Assembly (NCBI GenBank): GCA_050736695.1
Contig: JBOHWH010000116.1
Location: 1 to 64,000, forward strand
DNA length: 64,000 nucleotides
Direction of reading: 5' to 3'
Source of the DNA: JBARDN01 sp050736695
GTDB lineage: Bacteria > Desulfobacterota > Binatia > Binatales > Binataceae
The notes beneath the pieces were generated by a model. It ran no database searches, was not told the origin of the DNA, and worked only from the letters and a program-made list of their open reading frames with translations. This document shows positions 45,237 through 53,785 of the stretch, piece by piece; the stretch's first letter is position 1, and each line of letters opens with the position of its first letter. Both the position numbers and the translations under genes were made by a program.

Positions 45237-45339
45237 TTACCATACATCTTATTACTTCTTACGCAATATCAAGATACCCATTGATGGGATAATCCTACAC
45301 AGAGGCTGATGTGGCGGCTTTGAACGCATTAATAGTATG

Positions 45340-45361
45340 ATTTGACCATAGGAAGTCAAAT
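45340..45361. promoter_or_regulatory. Dyad ATTTGAC...GTCAAAT in AT-rich spacer
   Basis: A perfect 7-bp inverted repeat with an 8-base loop lies about 60 bases before the HTH gene, in a 183-base spacer (45237-45419) that is clearly AT-richer than its surroundings. TTGACC at 45342 could serve as a -35 box. It may be an operator for the small HTH protein. A second short dyad, CCCAT-TG-ATGGG, lies near 45279-45290. Confidence 0.35.
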
Positions 45362-45419
45362 ATGCTATCGTACGGGTGCGTAAAACAAAGCCTAGAGCGA
45401 TGGGAGAAACGCCAGACTC

Positions 45420-45635
45420 ATGCCGACTGCCGCAAAGGTTCTTACCGTAAATGAACTCGCGGAATACTTGCGCGTTCATCGCTCTACTATCTACCGGCTC
45501 CTCAAGAAGGGTCAACTGCCGGGCTTCAAGATTGGAAGTGACTGGCGATTTAACGTCGAGGTTATCGACGATTGGCGCTTGCGCCAAGGCGCAGGTCTGC
45601 TGATTGATGCCGCGAACGAACCCGAAGCGAACTAA
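45420..45635 (+). CDS. Excisionase-family (MerR-like HTH_17) DNA-binding protein
   Basis: The 71-residue protein is a single winged helix-turn-helix domain of the excisionase/DksA-unrelated HTH_17 type: LTVNELAEYLRVHRSTIYRLLKKGQLPGFKIGSDWRFN. The usual role is binding short DNA sites as an Xis accessory factor or as a small regulator. No integrase or attachment-site repeat was seen nearby. Upstream DNA is AT-rich. It may be a stand-alone regulator, a remnant of a mobile element, or an antitoxin-like partner without a toxin. Confidence 0.85.
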   Translation: MPTAAKVLTVNELAEYLRVHRSTIYRLLKKGQLPGFKIGSDWRFNVEVIDDWRLRQGAGLLIDAANEPEAN

Positions 45636-45730
45636 GGGCCGAGATGGGTTCGCGAAGGATCCTGCCGGGGCGCGCTCAATCCGGCGGATAACTTTTTCGC
45701 AACCCGGTTAAGCGCTAGAGTTGTCGGTCG

Positions 45731-46912
45731 ATGCCGACCGACGTATCCAATAAAACCAGATATTTCACCGAATCCGTCATCCGCGAGATGACGCGGCGGG
45801 CGCTCAAGTCCGGCGCGGTAAATCTTGCCCAGGGCTTTCCCGACTTCGCCGCGCCGTCCGAGCTCAAAGAGGCAGCCAAGCGCGCGATCGACGACGAGTA
45901 CAACCAGTACGCGATAACCCACGGCTCGCCGAACTTCCGCGCGGCGATTGCGGACAAGGTGCGCTCTTACAACGGAATCGCGTGCGACGCCGATCGTAAC
46001 GTGACCGTCACCTGCGGCGCGACCGAGGCGATGGTCGCCACGATGCTCGCGATTGTGAATCCGGGCGACGAGGTAGTCATCTTCGAACCCTTTTACGAGA
46101 ATTACGGCCCCGACGTGATATTGGCGGGCGCGTCGCCAAAGCATGTCGCGCTGCGCAGTCCCGGCTTTTCGATCGATCGTGCCGAGCTGGAAGCCGCATT
46201 CAGCCCGCGCACCAAAGCGATCGTCGTCAACACGCCGAATAATCCAACCGGCAAAGTTTTCACGCGCGCCGAACTCGAAATGATCGCGGCGCTATGCAAC
46301 CGCTACGACACGCTGGCGATCACCGACGAGATCTACGAGCACATCATCTACGGCGGCGCGCGGCATATCTCGCTTGCGACGATGCCCGGGATGGCCGAGC
46401 GGACGATCACGATTAGTGGCCTGTCGAAGACCTACTCGATCACCGGATGGCGCCTTGCCTACGCGATCGCGTCCGAACGCATCACGTCGGCGATCCGCAA
46501 GGTGCACGATTTCCTGACCGTCGGCGCGCCGCATCCGCTGCAAGAGGCGGGAGCGGTCGCACTTCGTTTGCCGGAGTCGTTCTACACGGAGCTATCCGCG
46601 ATGTACGAACGCAAGCGTGCGGCGTTGCACTCCGCGCTGACAGCAGCGGGACTCAGATGCACCAATCCCGCGGGCGCATATTACATCATGGCGGATATCG
46701 GGCATCTTGGATTCAAGGACGATTTCGCCGCCGCCGAGTTTCTGCTCGATGAAGTCGGAGTCGCCGCCGTCCCCGGTTCGAGCTTCTATCATCGCCCCGA
46801 ACTGGGCCATCGCCTGCTGCGCTTCACCTTCTCGAAGAGCGACGAAACCATCGCCGCCGCCGCCGAGCGCCTGGCCAAGCTGTCGGAAAAACTCGCACCC
46901 ATGCGCCGCTAA
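45731..46912 (+). CDS. Class I/II PLP-dependent aminotransferase
   Basis: The 393-residue protein is a fold-type I aminotransferase of the kynurenine/methionine aminotransferase-like group. It has NLAQGFPDF near the N-terminus, the substrate loop NQYAITHG, NTPNNPTGKVF, the cofactor Asp in ITDEIYEHIIY, and the PLP Lys in SGLSKTYSITGWR. The C-terminal Arg in LRFTFSKS fits the substrate carboxylate site. It could act on methionine, glutamine, kynurenine or aromatic amino acids. The neighbours give no help. Confidence 0.9.
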   Translation: MPTDVSNKTRYFTESVIREMTRRALKSGAVNLAQGFPDFAAPSELKEAAKRAIDDEYNQYAITHGSPNFRAAIADKVRSYNGIACDADRNVTVTCGATEAMVATMLAIVNPGDEVVIFEPFYENYGPDVILAGASPKHVALRSPGFSIDRAELEAAFSPRTKAIVVNTPNNPTGKVFTRAELEMIAALCNRYDTLAITDEIYEHIIYGGARHISLATMPGMAERTITISGLSKTYSITGWRLAYAIASERITSAIRKVHDFLTVGAPHPLQEAGAVALRLPESFYTELSAMYERKRAALHSALTAAGLRCTNPAGAYYIMADIGHLGFKDDFAAAEFLLDEVGVAAVPGSSFYHRPELGHRLLRFTFSKSDETIAAAAERLAKLSEKLAPMRR

Positions 46913-46967
46913 GATTTGGTCCGGCATAGTTGCCAGGAATGCGGAAGACGAGAGCCCTCGCGATAAA

Positions 46968-47031
46968 GAGGCCGCCGGGACGGCGGCCCTACCGCGGGAA
47001 GAACTCAGTAGGACCGGCGTCTCGCCGGTCA
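46968..47031 (-). repeat. REP-like element copy 3 (hairpins in permuted order)
   Basis: The same two hairpins are found on the minus strand. Hairpin A is at 46970-46988 and hairpin B at 47012-47030, joined by a 23-base linker containing CAGTAGG. Read on the minus strand the order is B then A, the reverse of copies 1 and 2. This suggests one unit of a tandem A-B array cut out of phase. It sits between the aminotransferase and a truncated hydrolase. Confidence 0.75.
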
Positions 47032-47082
47032 ATCCGAACTCAGCAACCATGGCACGACCTGCGGATCTGGATTAGAGCTTCA

Positions 47083-47240
47083 ATGGAAGTTTCAGAGAAA
47101 CCGGCGCCAGTACTGGTAATGATTCACAGCCCATTGATTGGACCTGCGATCTGGCGACGGTGCGGCGACCTGTTGCAGCGCAAAGGATGCCAGGTTCGGA
47201 TACCGTCGCTCGCTGATTTAGTCGCCGGCGGTCAGCAACG
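47083..47240 (+). pseudogene. Truncated alpha/beta hydrolase N-terminus
   Basis: From ATG 47083 the frame reads VLVMIHSPLIGPAIW, then LLQRKGCQVRIPSL. This is the first strand and oxyanion HSP loop of an alpha/beta hydrolase. After about 50 residues (QQRDRYAA) the similarity ends. No nucleophile elbow follows, and the rest of the frame runs into the opposite-strand DUF983 gene at 47321. It is a 5' fragment of a lost gene, 52 bases after REP copy 3. Confidence 0.5.
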
Positions 47241-47320
47241 CGATCGCTACGCTGCCCCAAGCCTTCGGCTTTCGCGCCTTTCCGCCAGATTGACCGGGAT
47301 GTTAAAAGCCTGCCTCGCCG

Positions 47321-47752
47321 CTAGGCGGCGCGGCCGTGGGTGTTGTCTTTGCCGCCGCGGATCACTCGCAGTTGCGGGCGCTCGATTCCGCCCGAAATAT
47401 AGACCAGCACGGTCCATGCGCTGCGCGTGTAGGGGAAGCACACGAGGACGCTCGCAACCGCGATCACCGACAGAATCACGAGCTGCGTGAGATCGGACAG
47501 AGTGGTCGTCCAATCCAGAATTGCCCAGCAGACCAGGAACGCTCCCGCCGCAACCGCGTAGTCGAGATACATCGCGCCGAGCGACTCGCCGGGGTCTTTC
47601 CAGAAGATTGCGTGACAGGACGGGCAGGCGCGATTCATGTGGAAGTGCGACGCGAAGACCGCGCCTCTGCCACACACGGGGCAGCGCCGATGAAGCGCCC
47701 GACCGATGAGCAGCGATGCACTTTCCCGTGCCACATAATTTATTTTACTCAA
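47321..47752 (-). CDS. DUF983 family membrane protein
   Basis: The 143-residue protein has the DUF983 layout: a zinc ribbon (CPVCGRG and CPSCHAIF) after a short N-terminus, then two membrane helices (YAVAAGAFLVCWAIL, LVILSVIAVASVLVC) and a basic tail. The function of the family is unknown. The gene is followed by debris of a hydrolase on the other strand. Confidence 0.85.
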   Translation of the reverse strand: MSKINYVARESASLLIGRALHRRCPVCGRGAVFASHFHMNRACPSCHAIFWKDPGESLGAMYLDYAVAAGAFLVCWAILDWTTTLSDLTQLVILSVIAVASVLVCFPYTRSAWTVLVYISGGIERPQLRVIRGGKDNTHGRAA

Positions 47753-47803
47753 GCGCCGCGATGAATCCAGAGAAAACCTGCGCGCGTTCCTTAGCGTCCG
47801 ATA

Positions 47804-48379
47804 TTATTGGGATTTCGGCGCGGATGCGGCCGCAGGCGCAGAGGCTGCGAGCGCGGGCGCGGGGGTTCCCGGTTGCGAGGTAAACCCCTCCGGTAGATCG
47901 CGCATCGGCGTGACTCGAATCGCACAGATTTTGCCGGAGTCGAACTTCGCCTGCGTGGGGCGCGAGAACCCTACCCGTGCGAGCAAATACTTGCGCGGCA
48001 TGTCGCTTTCGATCTGCTCGAGTGCGGCGGGATCGGTCGTGATTTCCGCCGTGCCGATAAATGCCGGGCCGGTCCTGCTTCCAATCCAGATCAGTGCGGG
48101 GCTGCCACGCCGGATGCGCTTGGCCTTCCAGCTTTGCGGACCGGTCTGAATCAGCGCGCGGTTATCCTTATCGGCGACGAACCAGACCGGCGCCGCGTTG
48201 CTCTGATTGCCGTCTTTGCGGACCGTCGCGATATAGATGAGCTTGGCCGAGGCGAGCGCGGCCGCGTCACGCGCCGACGCTGCCGCCCGCGCGGCGGTCG
48301 CAAAGTTCAGCGCAAGGAAGATCGCCGCGAGCATCATGACGATCGCGAATTTACGGCTGGTTCGATTCGGCTGCTTCAT
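47804..48379 (-). CDS. Exported PNPOx-like (pyridoxamine 5'-phosphate oxidase fold) protein
   Basis: The 191-residue protein starts at ATG 48379 (AGGGAG about 7 bases upstream) with a signal peptide (MMLAAIFLALNFATAARAA). It then has a flavin-split-barrel domain (KLIYIATVRKDGNQSNAAPVWF, then ALIWIGSRTGPAFIGTAEITTDP). The tail is rich in Ala, Pro and Ser. Most PNPOx relatives are cytoplasmic, so a leader is uncommon. The gene follows cluster B by 31 bases on the same strand and may be part of that transcript. Flavin or F420 binding is possible but not shown. Confidence 0.82.
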   Translation of the reverse strand: MKQPNRTSRKFAIVMMLAAIFLALNFATAARAAASARDAAALASAKLIYIATVRKDGNQSNAAPVWFVADKDNRALIQTGPQSWKAKRIRRGSPALIWIGSRTGPAFIGTAEITTDPAALEQIESDMPRKYLLARVGFSRPTQAKFDSGKICAIRVTPMRDLPEGFTSQPGTPAPALAASAPAAASAPKSQ

Positions 48380-48410
48380 TCGATACTCCCTGCGATAAGT
48401 TGCGGCGGCT

Positions 48411-50996
48411 TTAGTCGCCGAGAAACCGGCGGCGCACGAATACCTCGCCCAGAAAGAGCGCGATTGCAAGCGGCAGCAAAAGCGAATCCGCATTGCGGCG
48501 CACCGTGATCTTGCGCCCGCGATGCCGTATCAACGACGCAGGCGACGGATCGAACTCGCCGCCAGTCGCGCGCGCAAGCCGCCGCAGCAGATCGAGATCG
48601 GGCGGACGCAGCCGCAACTCCGCCGCGTCGGCCGGCATCGCACCGGCCGAGGCGAACTCGCGATGCGCCAGTGCCTGTTCGACGTCACCAGCTTTCACCA
48701 TCAGCGTTGCCACGTATTTTCCGCGCGGCAGCGGTCCGACCTCGCCGGTGTAGAGAGATAGATCGGTTTGCGTCATCGGGATGTCGCGCGCATGGCCGGG
48801 ACCCGTGATACGGCAAACCAGGTTGGGCGCGGGCTTGGTGTCGGCCTTTTCGGCCTCGACCGTGACGGCGCCGTCGGGTGCGGTGCGCATCCGTACCGCG
48901 AACATCCCGGGCGCGCCCTCGCGCATCGTCCATCCGACGAGTTGCGACCAGAATTGCGCGTAATGATTCCATCTGATCCAGCTAAGCGTCGCGAGCGAGT
49001 CCGGATCGGCCGAAAAGATCGCCGCCCGTCCGAGTCCGTACTGCCACGCGGCGAGCAGCGGTGAGCCTTCGGCCGCGCGCGTGACGCTGAGCGCGACAAT
49101 CGCGCCCTCCTTGGCTTTGGTCGAGGCGTAAAAATCGATCGGCGGAATATCCTTCGCCGCGATCCCCGACAAAATCGAGCTCCGCGGCCCTTCCACCACC
49201 GAGGTGCGGCCCGCGCCGCGCCGGTTCATCGCCTGGCGAGTCAGGCCGACCAGGAGCAGCGGCAGCTTTTCGATATCCTGCACGCGATAGAAAACACCGC
49301 CGGTCGCCTGCGCAAAATCCTGCAGCAGACGCAGATTCTCGAGGTCGGGTCCGATTCTGATCGTCGAGACCGGAATCCGATCTTTCTCGAACTGCGCAAT
49401 CAGCGCGTCATGGTCGTGATACTGCCGATTGGTGTCGCCGTCGGTCAGCAGGATCACCTGGCGGACCGGAACACCGCTGTCGAGAATCTCACGCTGCGCA
49501 ATCTCGAGTGCGTCCTTGAAGTCGGTGCCTCCGCCCGGCTGCAAGCGCTCGATACGCGCCTCCAGATCGCTGCGATCTTCGCCGAGCGGCTGCAGATGAC
49601 CGAGCACGTAGGGCTGCGAATCGAACGCGATCACGCCCGCATAATCGGTATCGTCGAGCTGGCGCAAAAGTGCGATCGCCGCCTGCTTGGCGTAGCGGAT
49701 TCGTTCGCCGTCGCGCACCGCCGGATAGCGCGAGTCGTAGCTCATCGAGTTCGAGCGATCGATACACAAATAGACCGCGATCGGCTCGCGCGAGGGCGGC
49801 GGCGGCTGCTGCTCGAAGGTTATCGGCAAGGTCTTTTCTAAATCGCCGCCCTTGTAGTGCTCGTCGCGCAGCGCCTCTCCGGTCACAACGAGCCCGCCGC
49901 CGAGTTCCGCCACGTAACGATTGAGCGCGTGTTGCACCGGCGCGGGCAGCGACGCGGCGGGAGCGTCATCGAGCACCACCAGCTGATAGGGCAGATAATC
50001 CTCGGCTTTGGCGGAGAGCCCGCGCGGCGCGATCATCTCGACGCCGTAGTGCCGCAACCGCAGTGCATCGAGCAGGCTCTCGGGCCGGCTCTCCGAGGCG
50101 ACGAGGACGCGCGGCGCGCCGGCCACCGAAAGCGCGGTCTCGGCGCGCGGATTGATCGCGTCGAGCGAGGGCGCCACGGTCAAATCCGCGCTCATCAGGT
50201 ACGCGCCCGCGCGATCCATCTTGTAGGGCAGCTCGAAGCGGTTCATCCCCTGATGCAACGTCACGTGCTGGCCGCCGACTGCATCGCCGTCAAGGAGCAG
50301 GCGCACCTGCGCATCGACCGGATCGGGCGCTTCGCTTTCGATCGCGAGATCGAAGCTGAATTGCTCCTCGGCGCGCAGGTTTTGCGGCGCCTGAAACCCG
50401 GTCAGCGCCACACGCGCCACCGCCGAGGGAGGCGGCGCAGCGGTATAAATTCGCGTGTCGTCATCGACCAGTGCGGGAATCTCCCCGGCGGCCGAGCCGC
50501 GCGTCTGATTGCCGTCACTCAAGAGCAGGATTCGGCGGTCGGCCTCGGCCGAGAACAGGCTCTGCGCGGCGGTGAGCGCGGCGGCGATATCGGTTGCGCC
50601 GCGATCAGGTGCCACGTGAAACTCGCCGAGCAGACGCGGATCCGAAAGCGGCGCTGCCAGGCGCGCGTCGCGGCCGAAACCGATCGCGCCAATCCGATCG
50701 CGCGGGTCCATCGCACGCGCCGCCGCGCGCACCCGCGAGTGCATCCAGGCGAGCTGATCGGGCGCGATCGAGCGCGAGTCATCGAGCAGCGCGACGACCT
50801 CAACTCCGCGCGCTGGAATCGACGCGGTAATGCGCAGTCCCGCGAGCATCGCGATCAGCACCGCAAGACATCCAAGCCGAAACGCAGCCGACGCCAAGCC
50901 CGCAAGGTATACGCCGCGGCGCAGCGCGACCAACGCCGGATAGGCTACCAGCGGCGCCAGCGCGAACAGCCAAAGCATCGCCGGCCGGTCAAACAT
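48411..50996 (-). CDS. Large membrane protein with two vWA domains and a GATase-like domain (cluster B)
   Basis: The 861-residue protein starts at ATG 50996 (GGGGTG about 6 bases upstream, 8-base overlap with the BatA-like gene). Two N-terminal helices precede a vWA domain with an intact MIDAS (DDSRS, GATDIAAAL, LLSDGNQT). A GATase-I-like region follows (VLVASESRPESLLDAL to GGGLVVTGE). A second vWA domain comes next (CIDRSNSMSY, GGGTDFKDAL, LLTDGDTN), then a beta-rich part, with a single C-terminal helix (LLPLAIALFLGEVFV). It has the same domain order as 14601-17180. Confidence 0.85.
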   Translation of the reverse strand: MFDRPAMLWLFALAPLVAYPALVALRRGVYLAGLASAAFRLGCLAVLIAMLAGLRITASIPARGVEVVALLDDSRSIAPDQLAWMHSRVRAAARAMDPRDRIGAIGFGRDARLAAPLSDPRLLGEFHVAPDRGATDIAAALTAAQSLFSAEADRRILLLSDGNQTRGSAAGEIPALVDDDTRIYTAAPPPSAVARVALTGFQAPQNLRAEEQFSFDLAIESEAPDPVDAQVRLLLDGDAVGGQHVTLHQGMNRFELPYKMDRAGAYLMSADLTVAPSLDAINPRAETALSVAGAPRVLVASESRPESLLDALRLRHYGVEMIAPRGLSAKAEDYLPYQLVVLDDAPAASLPAPVQHALNRYVAELGGGLVVTGEALRDEHYKGGDLEKTLPITFEQQPPPPSREPIAVYLCIDRSNSMSYDSRYPAVRDGERIRYAKQAAIALLRQLDDTDYAGVIAFDSQPYVLGHLQPLGEDRSDLEARIERLQPGGGTDFKDALEIAQREILDSGVPVRQVILLTDGDTNRQYHDHDALIAQFEKDRIPVSTIRIGPDLENLRLLQDFAQATGGVFYRVQDIEKLPLLLVGLTRQAMNRRGAGRTSVVEGPRSSILSGIAAKDIPPIDFYASTKAKEGAIVALSVTRAAEGSPLLAAWQYGLGRAAIFSADPDSLATLSWIRWNHYAQFWSQLVGWTMREGAPGMFAVRMRTAPDGAVTVEAEKADTKPAPNLVCRITGPGHARDIPMTQTDLSLYTGEVGPLPRGKYVATLMVKAGDVEQALAHREFASAGAMPADAAELRLRPPDLDLLRRLARATGGEFDPSPASLIRHRGRKITVRRNADSLLLPLAIALFLGEVFVRRRFLGD

Positions 50997-52866
50997 GGGT
51001 GACACCCCATCGCCGGGCATGTCTTACCAGGATGATCGATTCGAAAACGAATGCGCCCGTCGCAAGCGCGATCAAAATAAACCCGAGCGGATAAACCTGC
51101 TTCGGTCCGGTCTCCGGTGCCGACGCGGACGCTGCCGCCGAACTTGGCGCGGGCGGCGTTTCGTGCGCCGCCGCCAGGTCGGATTCAGCCGCGTCGTAGT
51201 AATTGGCAAACACCATTGCGCGCGTGCCTTTCGACTCGACGACATAGCGCCCCGCCTCGAGCGGGTGCAGCTTCACTCGTCCCCACTTATCGGGCCGCAG
51301 GGTCTCGCTGGAGCCGTCAGGCAGTGTGACTGGCGCGGCGCCGGAAACCGCCAGGGTAACGAACGCGCCGGTCGGGATGATTTGGACTCCGGCCGCCGCG
51401 GTTAGATGCCGCACCACGTTCACAACCGCGATCAGCGCGTCGAGCCGGTCGGGATCGAACAGAAAATGGTTCCGCACATCGAATGCGATCACTCCGACCC
51501 GCCCGCCCGGAACCTCGCCGGCTCCGACGATCGGGATCACCGCGGCCGCGCGTCCATGCGTCGCGTAACCGAGGGTTTCCATCCATTCCGGAAACTGCAT
51601 GACCCGAGTCGGGCCGAGGGCGGCGGCCGCGCCGGCGGTGGGTTCGACGCCGCGCTCGGAACTCATCGCAGCCGAGCGCACAGTCGCATCGATCCGCAGC
51701 CCGGGAAACTTTACTCCGTAGGAATTCGATACCGGAGGAAACAACAGCAAGATCGATTCGGCGTCGATTCCGCGCACAAAGGAATCGTGCATCACAGCCA
51801 GATCATACGGCTTCGAGTTCTTCGCCGGCGCGAACTTGGCCGCGCTGGCGGTCTCAATCTGGAAATTCGGATTGATCGCAAGCAGCACCCGCGCGAGATC
51901 GGCGCGCACTGCCTCATCCGGCGAGAGCACGATCACTCGCGCGGCGGCGTCGGAGCGCGCGATTGCCCAGCGCTCGTTGTCGGCGGCGATAGCGTCTTCG
52001 GTGAGAATTCGCGCGTGTACGATACCGCCCGTTCTCAGCGGACCGAACGGCACGTACGCCTGCTCGCGCGGCGCAAGCATCAGCGGCTGCCGCATCAGTT
52101 CCGTGCCGTCCAGGTCAACCGCGAAATCGATCAGATGCGGCGACGCGGAAAAATTGCGCAGCACCGCGCGTCCGCGCGTCGAATCGAGTGTTCCCGGATC
52201 GAGCTCGGCGATCGCAAGGTTGCCGTCGTCGTGGCCGATACGATGAACCCGCACGGCGGCTTCGCCCACGCCGCCACCGATAGCCTCGGCGGGAGGAATG
52301 CGATCGGTGAACAGATCGATCTGCGACGATCCTCGCGCGCGGATGATTGCGGCGCTGAGCGCAGCCGTCTTGGCCGCCACCGCGAGCGGCTCAAGACGCC
52401 CGATAGCAGCTCTGACCGCCGCGAGATTTCCCGTCTGAGGGGCGGGGACCTGTGCCTCGAGCGCATAAGAGATCACGGTGAATTCGTCGCCGGCCGGAGC
52501 CTTCGCGATAATCTCGAGCGCGGCGCGCCGTGCCTCGTCGATACGCGAGGTTCCGTCCTCGCGCGCGCTCATCGCCGCGCCCAGATCGAACACCAGCGCG
52601 TGGCTGTGTCCGCGCCCCGCGCGCGCCGGCATCATCGCGTACATCCCCGCTATCGCCAGAACTAGCGCGGTGAGCCCGGCGACTTCGAGCCAGAACAGCG
52701 GATCGAGCCGGACGTGACGCACGCTCGCGACCGGCGCGGGCGCTTCGTCGAACAGCATCAGGCTCGAAACCTCGAGCGTGGGACGCGAGCGCGAGCGCAA
52801 ATAGATCAGCACCAGCACGCCGATTGCCAGCGCCCAGAGCAGGTTGCGCGGATCGAGAAAGCCCAT
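50989..52866 (-). CDS. BatA-type membrane protein with degenerate vWA domain (cluster B)
   Basis: The 625-residue protein matches the cluster A counterpart in layout: a BatA N-terminus with helices LLWALAIGVLVLIYL and WLEVAGLTALVLAIAGMYAMM, a vWA-like domain whose MIDAS is degraded to DLGAA, large extracytoplasmic beta regions, and a C-terminal helix (LGFILIALATGAFVFESIIL). A Pro/Ala/Ser-rich linker precedes the last helix. The start is 3 bases after the DUF58 stop. The degraded MIDAS suggests a structural role. Confidence 0.85.
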   Translation of the reverse strand: MGFLDPRNLLWALAIGVLVLIYLRSRSRPTLEVSSLMLFDEAPAPVASVRHVRLDPLFWLEVAGLTALVLAIAGMYAMMPARAGRGHSHALVFDLGAAMSAREDGTSRIDEARRAALEIIAKAPAGDEFTVISYALEAQVPAPQTGNLAAVRAAIGRLEPLAVAAKTAALSAAIIRARGSSQIDLFTDRIPPAEAIGGGVGEAAVRVHRIGHDDGNLAIAELDPGTLDSTRGRAVLRNFSASPHLIDFAVDLDGTELMRQPLMLAPREQAYVPFGPLRTGGIVHARILTEDAIAADNERWAIARSDAAARVIVLSPDEAVRADLARVLLAINPNFQIETASAAKFAPAKNSKPYDLAVMHDSFVRGIDAESILLLFPPVSNSYGVKFPGLRIDATVRSAAMSSERGVEPTAGAAAALGPTRVMQFPEWMETLGYATHGRAAAVIPIVGAGEVPGGRVGVIAFDVRNHFLFDPDRLDALIAVVNVVRHLTAAAGVQIIPTGAFVTLAVSGAAPVTLPDGSSETLRPDKWGRVKLHPLEAGRYVVESKGTRAMVFANYYDAAESDLAAAHETPPAPSSAAASASAPETGPKQVYPLGFILIALATGAFVFESIILVRHARRWGVTHV

Positions 52867-52869
52867 GGG

Positions 52870-53775
52870 CTACCTGACCACGCCCAGCGCGGCGATTTCG
52901 CGCTCGATAAATGTCTCCAGACTCGCGGCGCCGAATGCGTGCGCGTAAACGATTCCGCGTCCGGCGCAGAACTCGCGCAAACGCGCGGAAAGTTCTTCGA
53001 CTTTGCGCCGGCATGCGGCGCCGGCCTCTGGACCGAAGACGGTTTCGCGGGTCTCACCGGTCTCGGCGTCGCGCACGCGGACCAAGCCGGGTGGATATGC
53101 GCCGGTCGATTCGATTTCGCCCATCACGTGCACGACTTTGACTTCGTGGCGCGCCAACACCAGCCGCGCGAGCGCATCCTCGTAGTCGGTATGGCTGACC
53201 AGGAAATCGGAAATGACAATAACGATTCCGGCGGGACGGCGATGATGCAGCAGGTCATCGGCGGCCGCGCCGATTCGCGTCTGGCCGCCGCATTTGACCG
53301 CGGCGACGAACGGCTTGAAGTCGAGATAGGATTCGCGGCGGCGATGAAACGTGGTCGCGTCCAGATGCATTTCGCCGCGGCGCATCGCGAACGCCACCAT
53401 CCGCGCCGGATCGTTGTCGCTCATGCCGACGTAGGCAAGCGCCGCGCCAAGGGCCAGTGCCAATCCGAGCTTGTCGTCGCGCGCGGGAAACGCCATCGAG
53501 GCGCTCGCATCGATCAGGATCGTTATCTCGACCTGGCGGTCGGCGCGAAAGGTGCGAATCGAAAGCTGATCGAGCCGCGCGTACGCGTTCCAATCGAGGA
53601 AGCGCAGGTCGTCGCCGGCGGCGTAGTCGCGAAAATTTTCCGGTTCGATGCCAAGCCCCTGCACCCGTCCAAGCGTGCGATTACCGGCGCGGACCGTGCG
53701 GGCGCGCTTGATGCCCAGCACCAGCCGGTCCAGCTTCTTCAGGAACTCGGGCTCGAACGCGCGCGCCTCGAGCAT
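52870..53775 (-). CDS. DUF58 / vWA-like protein (cluster B)
   Basis: The 301-residue protein has the DUF58 hallmark ENFRDYAAGDDLRFLDW, followed by RLDQLSIRTF and the MIDAS motif IDASASM. GIVIVISDFLVS and a C-terminal alpha/beta half complete it. It lies 10 bases after the MoxR gene and 3 bases before the BatA-like gene. Identity to the cluster A homologue looks low outside the motifs, so the duplication is old or one cluster was acquired separately. Confidence 0.92.
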   Translation of the reverse strand: MLEARAFEPEFLKKLDRLVLGIKRARTVRAGNRTLGRVQGLGIEPENFRDYAAGDDLRFLDWNAYARLDQLSIRTFRADRQVEITILIDASASMAFPARDDKLGLALALGAALAYVGMSDNDPARMVAFAMRRGEMHLDATTFHRRRESYLDFKPFVAAVKCGGQTRIGAAADDLLHHRRPAGIVIVISDFLVSHTDYEDALARLVLARHEVKVVHVMGEIESTGAYPPGLVRVRDAETGETRETVFGPEAGAACRRKVEELSARLREFCAGRGIVYAHAFGAASLETFIEREIAALGVVR

Positions 53776-53785
53776 CAGTGAAACC

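Noticed and set aside
45252..45587. Minus-strand frame in the AT-rich spacer and HTH gene
   Set aside because: No motif, weak start, and it overlaps the clear excisionase-like HTH gene on the other strand.
38061..47752. Reading the RAYT-to-REP-3 stretch as a genomic island
   Set aside because: Genes between the repeats have the same composition and housekeeping-like roles as their surroundings, and there is no integrase or tRNA boundary.
49857..52665. Two long plus-strand frames opposite cluster B
   Set aside because: They are antisense to the vWA and BatA-type genes and show no domain.
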